Positions 61,138 through 64,000 of a stretch of DNA of 64,000 nt are shown piece by piece. The stretch lies in assembly GCF_015140235.1 (NCBI RefSeq), contig NZ_AP023321.1, positions 1,230,501-1,294,500 of the forward strand, read 5' to 3'. Below the pieces are notes generated by a model. It had not been told where the DNA came from. It worked only from the letters and a program-made list of their open reading frames with translations, and ran no database searches. A program made the position numbers and the translations under genes. The stretch comes from Solibaculum mannosilyticum (GTDB lineage Bacteria; Bacillota; Clostridia; Oscillospirales; Acutalibacteraceae). Each line of letters opens with the position of its first letter. Position 1 is the first letter of the stretch.

Positions 61138-62913
61138 TCAGATTACATGATGTTCTTTGAGTAGTTTCTCGATATCAGTTCCCTTGATTTTACGAAGCAG
61201 TTCTTTCAGTGCAAGCTTTTCAATCAGATCCATGCTCATATCGGTGACCTTTTTTCCATCACGAAGCTTTACAGTAGCATCCAGCAGGTCGCGGATATCG
61301 TATACACTGCCCCAGACTTCCGGTACGCCACGGTCGATATTTAGCAGCGTATAGACTGCCTCCATTCCAGTGCGCATGGAATATTCCGTCGTGAAGATGG
61401 TATCCCTGGCAGTCTCTGCGAACTGTCCCAGAAAAGCAAAGTTTACAGCGCCGTCTGGCACCACTTTCGGCCGGTCTCCAGCCGCCCTGGGCATAAAGAA
61501 AGCGGTAATATACGGCATCATGCAGGGAACTGTATTAGCGCTATGTTCTGCCATATCTTCAATTTCATTTTCCGGTACACCCAGATGATAAAGCCATTCC
61601 ATGCAAATCTCCTTACCGGTACATTCCCGCATGGTCTTCTTTACATAGTTACCAGGCTTGTCACTAAACAATCCGTAAATCCAACCTACCAACTGTCCCT
61701 TTGGCTGGCTGCGGAACTGTGGTTGCCGATTAAACGTCCAACTCATGAGCCAATTGGAATCCTTGACGGTTACAATTCCACCGGTAACAACCTTCCCAGA
61801 AAACGGATCCCTTTTACAGATTTTTTGAATATAAGGCGGGATCTTACCATCTAACGTAGTGACGGTTGCGCTCATCCAATTGCTCTGTTCCGGATTGCTG
61901 CAGAATTTGTCAGGATGTCCGAAAGAGGGATCTTGTGCCGCAATCTTCCGCCACATGTCCCAACCGCCTCCGGCCTTGATTTCTGTTTTGAATGGGGCTG
62001 GAGTATCCTGAGAACCGATGGCTGAATTTTCGACGCATCCTCCATTGGTGATAAAGACCAGATCATTTTCTGTCAAGTCAATGTGATCTTCCTGGCCTTC
62101 TCGCAATAGTACGATCCGTTTTGCCTGCTTTTTGTCCTTCTCAATATCAAACTCTACATTAATAACCTGCGTGTGGTAATGAAATTGGACGCCGAAGCTC
62201 TCCAAATATTTTATCATAGGCAGAATCATGGATTCGTACTGATTGTATTTGGTAAACCGGAGCGCTGTGAAATCCGGCAGCCCACCAATGTGGTGGATAT
62301 AGCGTCTAATATACAGTTTCATCTCCAAAGCACTGTGCCAATTCTCAAAGGCAAACATTGTGCGCCAGTACAGCCAAAAGTTGGAATCGAACACCTCATT
62401 ATCAAAAACGTCTGTAATACGCTTATCGTATAAATCTTCGTCAGGAGTAAAGAACAATTTCATAATTTCCATTGCACCTTTATCACTGATTGCAAATTTT
62501 CCGTCAGTATGAGCATCTTTCCCCTGATTCTGTGTTGCTCTCATGAGAGAGTAGTTTGGATCTTTTTTATTGAGCCAGTAATATTCATCCAGGACGCTGA
62601 TTCCTTCGGTCTCGATGGACGGGATTGAACGGAATAAATCCCACATACACTCGAAATGGTTATCCATTTCACGCCCGCCTCTCATGACGTATCCGATGCC
62701 GGGATATTCATAGCCATCGCAGGCTCCGCCAGGTAGATCTTCCTTCTCTAGAATATGAATGTGATCCCCTTTCATCTGCCCATCCCTGACCAGGTAACAG
62801 GCGGCTGTCAAAGCTGCCAAACCGGATCCTACGATATATGCCGATTTATGATCTACACCTTCCGGCTTCTGCGGACGAGCAAAAGCTTCGTAATTTCCAC
62901 TTGAATAGTACAT
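61138..62913 (-). CDS. ohyA: Oleate hydratase
   Basis: 591 residues of the myosin-cross-reactive antigen family. FAD-binding start AYIVGSGLAALTAACYLVRD, then GGREMDNHFECMWDLFRSIP and FITNGGCVENSAIGSQDTPA. It hydrates cis-9 double bonds of unsaturated fatty acids to 10-hydroxy acids, detoxifying host lipids. Start follows AAGGAGGCTTTTAT. A TetR regulator gene lies upstream. Confidence 0.95.
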   Translation of the reverse strand: MYYSSGNYEAFARPQKPEGVDHKSAYIVGSGLAALTAACYLVRDGQMKGDHIHILEKEDLPGGACDGYEYPGIGYVMRGGREMDNHFECMWDLFRSIPSIETEGISVLDEYYWLNKKDPNYSLMRATQNQGKDAHTDGKFAISDKGAMEIMKLFFTPDEDLYDKRITDVFDNEVFDSNFWLYWRTMFAFENWHSALEMKLYIRRYIHHIGGLPDFTALRFTKYNQYESMILPMIKYLESFGVQFHYHTQVINVEFDIEKDKKQAKRIVLLREGQEDHIDLTENDLVFITNGGCVENSAIGSQDTPAPFKTEIKAGGGWDMWRKIAAQDPSFGHPDKFCSNPEQSNWMSATVTTLDGKIPPYIQKICKRDPFSGKVVTGGIVTVKDSNWLMSWTFNRQPQFRSQPKGQLVGWIYGLFSDKPGNYVKKTMRECTGKEICMEWLYHLGVPENEIEDMAEHSANTVPCMMPYITAFFMPRAAGDRPKVVPDGAVNFAFLGQFAETARDTIFTTEYSMRTGMEAVYTLLNIDRGVPEVWGSVYDIRDLLDATVKLRDGKKVTDMSMDLIEKLALKELLRKIKGTDIEKLLKEHHVI

Positions 62914-62969
62914 ATAAAAGCCTCCTTATAATGTTGACCTTTCGTTTGTGTTGCTTTGTTCTGAGTCCC

Positions 62970-62997
62970 ATTATAGGAGATGAGCCTTATCTTACAA
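62970..62997 (-). promoter_or_regulatory. Sigma-A promoter of ohyA
   Basis: TTGTAA (62992-62997), 16 bases, TATAAT (62970-62975) on the minus strand, 57 bases before the start codon. Confidence 0.65.
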
Positions 62998-63009
62998 TAA
63001 ACAAAGAAA

Positions 63010-63038
63010 CCGCTGTGATAAAAATTTTATCACAGCGG
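63010..63038 (-). terminator. 14-bp inverted repeat between tetR and ohyA
   Basis: CCGCTGTGATAAAA (63010-63023) and its complement (63025-63038), one base apart, followed on the minus strand by TTTCTTTG. Best read as the tetR terminator, since it lies just past its stop. The short loop and symmetry would also suit an operator for the downstream ohyA promoter. Confidence 0.65.
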
Positions 63039-63058
63039 CGAGATTGTATAATTCTTTG

Positions 63059-63640
63059 TCATTTTGACCGTTTTGTTTTATTTGGATCTGTCCGATAACT
63101 GTTAAGGGCATGAATGAAAGTTCCCTGTAAAAGAGGCTCCATCCGATCGATGATCTCCTGAGGATCTTTTTTCATCCCGTCTTTGATCCATTCCAGCATA
63201 ATGCCAACAAAACTGAATTTATAAAAGTTTGCAATAAACGCTTTATCTTCATCGATAACGGACATATCAGCAGCTTTTTCTTCAACTACATCGATTAAAA
63301 GATCGTACACAACTTTATAAAGATACTGTTCTACTTGTTCACGGCTGACAGAGCGATATACGTTGAAAATAAAAGCTTTGTTTTCCTTGACTTCCTGAAA
63401 AATATTTAGAAATCCCTTTTGCCAGGTATCATAAGTTTTATTTCCTTCCAGCGCCTTTTGTGCATCTTCCATGCAAGCCCATTCTACTAAGTCATAAATA
63501 TCTTTGAAGTGATAATAAAAAGTCATGCGGCTGATTCCACAATCTTCTGTAATATCACTGATGGTGATCTTATTGAATGGTTTTTGTAACATGATGTTTT
63601 TTAAAGAATTTTCCAAAGCCCTTTTTGTTGTTTGCGACAT
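63059..63640 (-). CDS. TetR-family transcriptional regulator
   Basis: 193 residues from ATG 63640 (MSQTTKR), after GGTGGGGATAGTA. Helix-turn-helix ITISDITEDCGISRMTFYYH with FKDIYDLVEWAC, then a C-terminal helical ligand domain of the DhaS-like type. Adjacent to ohyA, it may respond to fatty acids; this is inference from position. Confidence 0.88.
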   Translation of the reverse strand: MSQTTKRALENSLKNIMLQKPFNKITISDITEDCGISRMTFYYHFKDIYDLVEWACMEDAQKALEGNKTYDTWQKGFLNIFQEVKENKAFIFNVYRSVSREQVEQYLYKVVYDLLIDVVEEKAADMSVIDEDKAFIANFYKFSFVGIMLEWIKDGMKKDPQEIIDRMEPLLQGTFIHALNSYRTDPNKTKRSK

Positions 63641-63768
63641 TACTATCCCCACCTATAATTTGTGTCAGTGCATACTTTATTATAAATTTTAGAATTTATC
63701 ATTGAATGCTTTTTTATTTTACCACATTTATTTCAATATAGAAGATCACGACTTCCATTTTCTCTTTT
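63641..63768. other. tetR upstream region with palindromic site
   Basis: AT-rich. ATAAATT-TTAG-AATTTAT (63682-63699) is an inverted repeat overlapping a TATAAT on the minus strand (63679-63684), a candidate autoregulatory operator. No gene is seen. Confidence 0.45.
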
Positions 63769-63990
63769 GGTTTACGCTGTAAAAAAGATACCCTCTATCA
63801 GCGCGAGCAGAAAGCTTCAAAATAAAAAAGCCTGCGGTGCGCGACTTGCTCACCGCAGGTGTGGGTTTACGCTACCAAATAGATACCCGCTGAAAACGCG
63901 GAAAAAAACAAAACGGCTCCCCACAAACGTGAGGAGCGCGATTTGCAAGCAGGCTCAGCCTGCTGGGTTTGTGCTACAAAAAAGATACCC
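63769..63990. repeat. Three-copy 25-nt repeat array with hairpins
   Basis: Copies lie at 63769-63793, 63864-63888 and 63966-63990. Each starts GGTTT, has GCT at positions 8-10 and ends GATACCC, with about four differences between pairs. The starts are 95 and 102 bases apart. Intervals carry hairpins: CCTGCGGTG with CACCGCAGG (63830-63859), GCTCC with GGAGC (63916-63937), GCAGGCT with AGCCTGC (63950-63964). The first two precede U-tracts on the minus strand. The array reaches the window edge. Confidence 0.7.
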
Positions 63991-64000
63991 TGCCATAAAC

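Noticed and set aside
63769-63990. CRISPR array
   Set aside because: Repeats are imperfect, spacing is 70-77 bases between copies, and the intervals contain hairpins. No cas gene is in the window.
1-64000. tRNA or rRNA genes
   Set aside because: I looked through the gene-free stretches for cloverleaf arms, CCA ends and rRNA motifs and saw none. A tRNAscan run would settle it.

Overview
The window is chromosomal DNA of a low-to-mid GC, spore-forming, strictly anaerobic Firmicute, most likely a gut clostridium of the Oscillospirales/Ruminococcaceae type. The evidence is a full spoIIIAA-AH operon, spoIIM, dpaAB, spoVG and CotF-like coat proteins, a SCIFF peptide with its radical-SAM maturase, a ferredoxin-dependent 2-oxoacid oxidoreductase, a T-box leader on tyrS and an Na+-translocating decarboxylase membrane module. 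I see no prophage, insertion sequence, CRISPR array, rRNA or tRNA.

Layout. 1-2.5 kb: the start of ackA (cut by the edge), divergent tmcAL, two small coat-type proteins and a solitary MazF. 2.8-5.2 kb: xerD, spoIIM and proC. 5.4-9.3 kb, minus strand: tgt, yajC, a TIGR04086-type membrane protein, the SCIFF precursor scfA and its maturase scfB. 9.7-15.7 kb, plus strand: a sodium:solute symporter, phenylacetate-CoA ligase, iorA, iorB and an ACT-domain protein, which look like one aromatic-acid module. 15.7-27.1 kb, minus strand: tyrS behind a T-box, then the long clostridial operon asp23-nusB-xseA-xseB-ispA-PAP2-dxs-tlyA-nadK-argR-recN. 27.2-32.3 kb: spoIIIAA-AH with a sigma-E-like promoter. 32.4-38.7 kb: YccF, an unknown membrane protein, and purE-M-N-H-D without purC or purF.

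38.9-46.5 kb: decarboxylase beta and gamma subunits facing an AraC regulator, dpaA-dpaB with a sigma-K-like promoter, a small Cys-rich protein, spoVG, murC and a DUF1349 protein. 46.5-51.1 kb: recD2, comF and an mreB-type gene, preceded by an unknown small membrane protein. 51.3-56.3 kb: cysK with an Rrf2 regulator sharing operator-like repeats, then an SPFH / zinc-ribbon / TPM-domain cassette resembling Bacillus ydjGHI. 56.5-63.6 kb: patatin-like lipase, CorA-type transporter, a FeoA-FeoB fusion, oleate hydratase and a TetR regulator.

The last 230 bases hold three copies of an unexplained 25-nt repeat about 100 nt apart. The intervals carry hairpins with minus-strand U-tracts. The array runs to the window edge and is the least explained structure here. 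Other unusual points are a possible RNA switch in the paaK leader, a strong hairpin between scfA and scfB, a 95-nt out-of-frame overlap of spoIIIAA and spoIIIAB, an 11-bp inverted repeat over the murC promoter, and paired Rrf2-type operators. Promoters and operators were found by eye and none was scored by a program.
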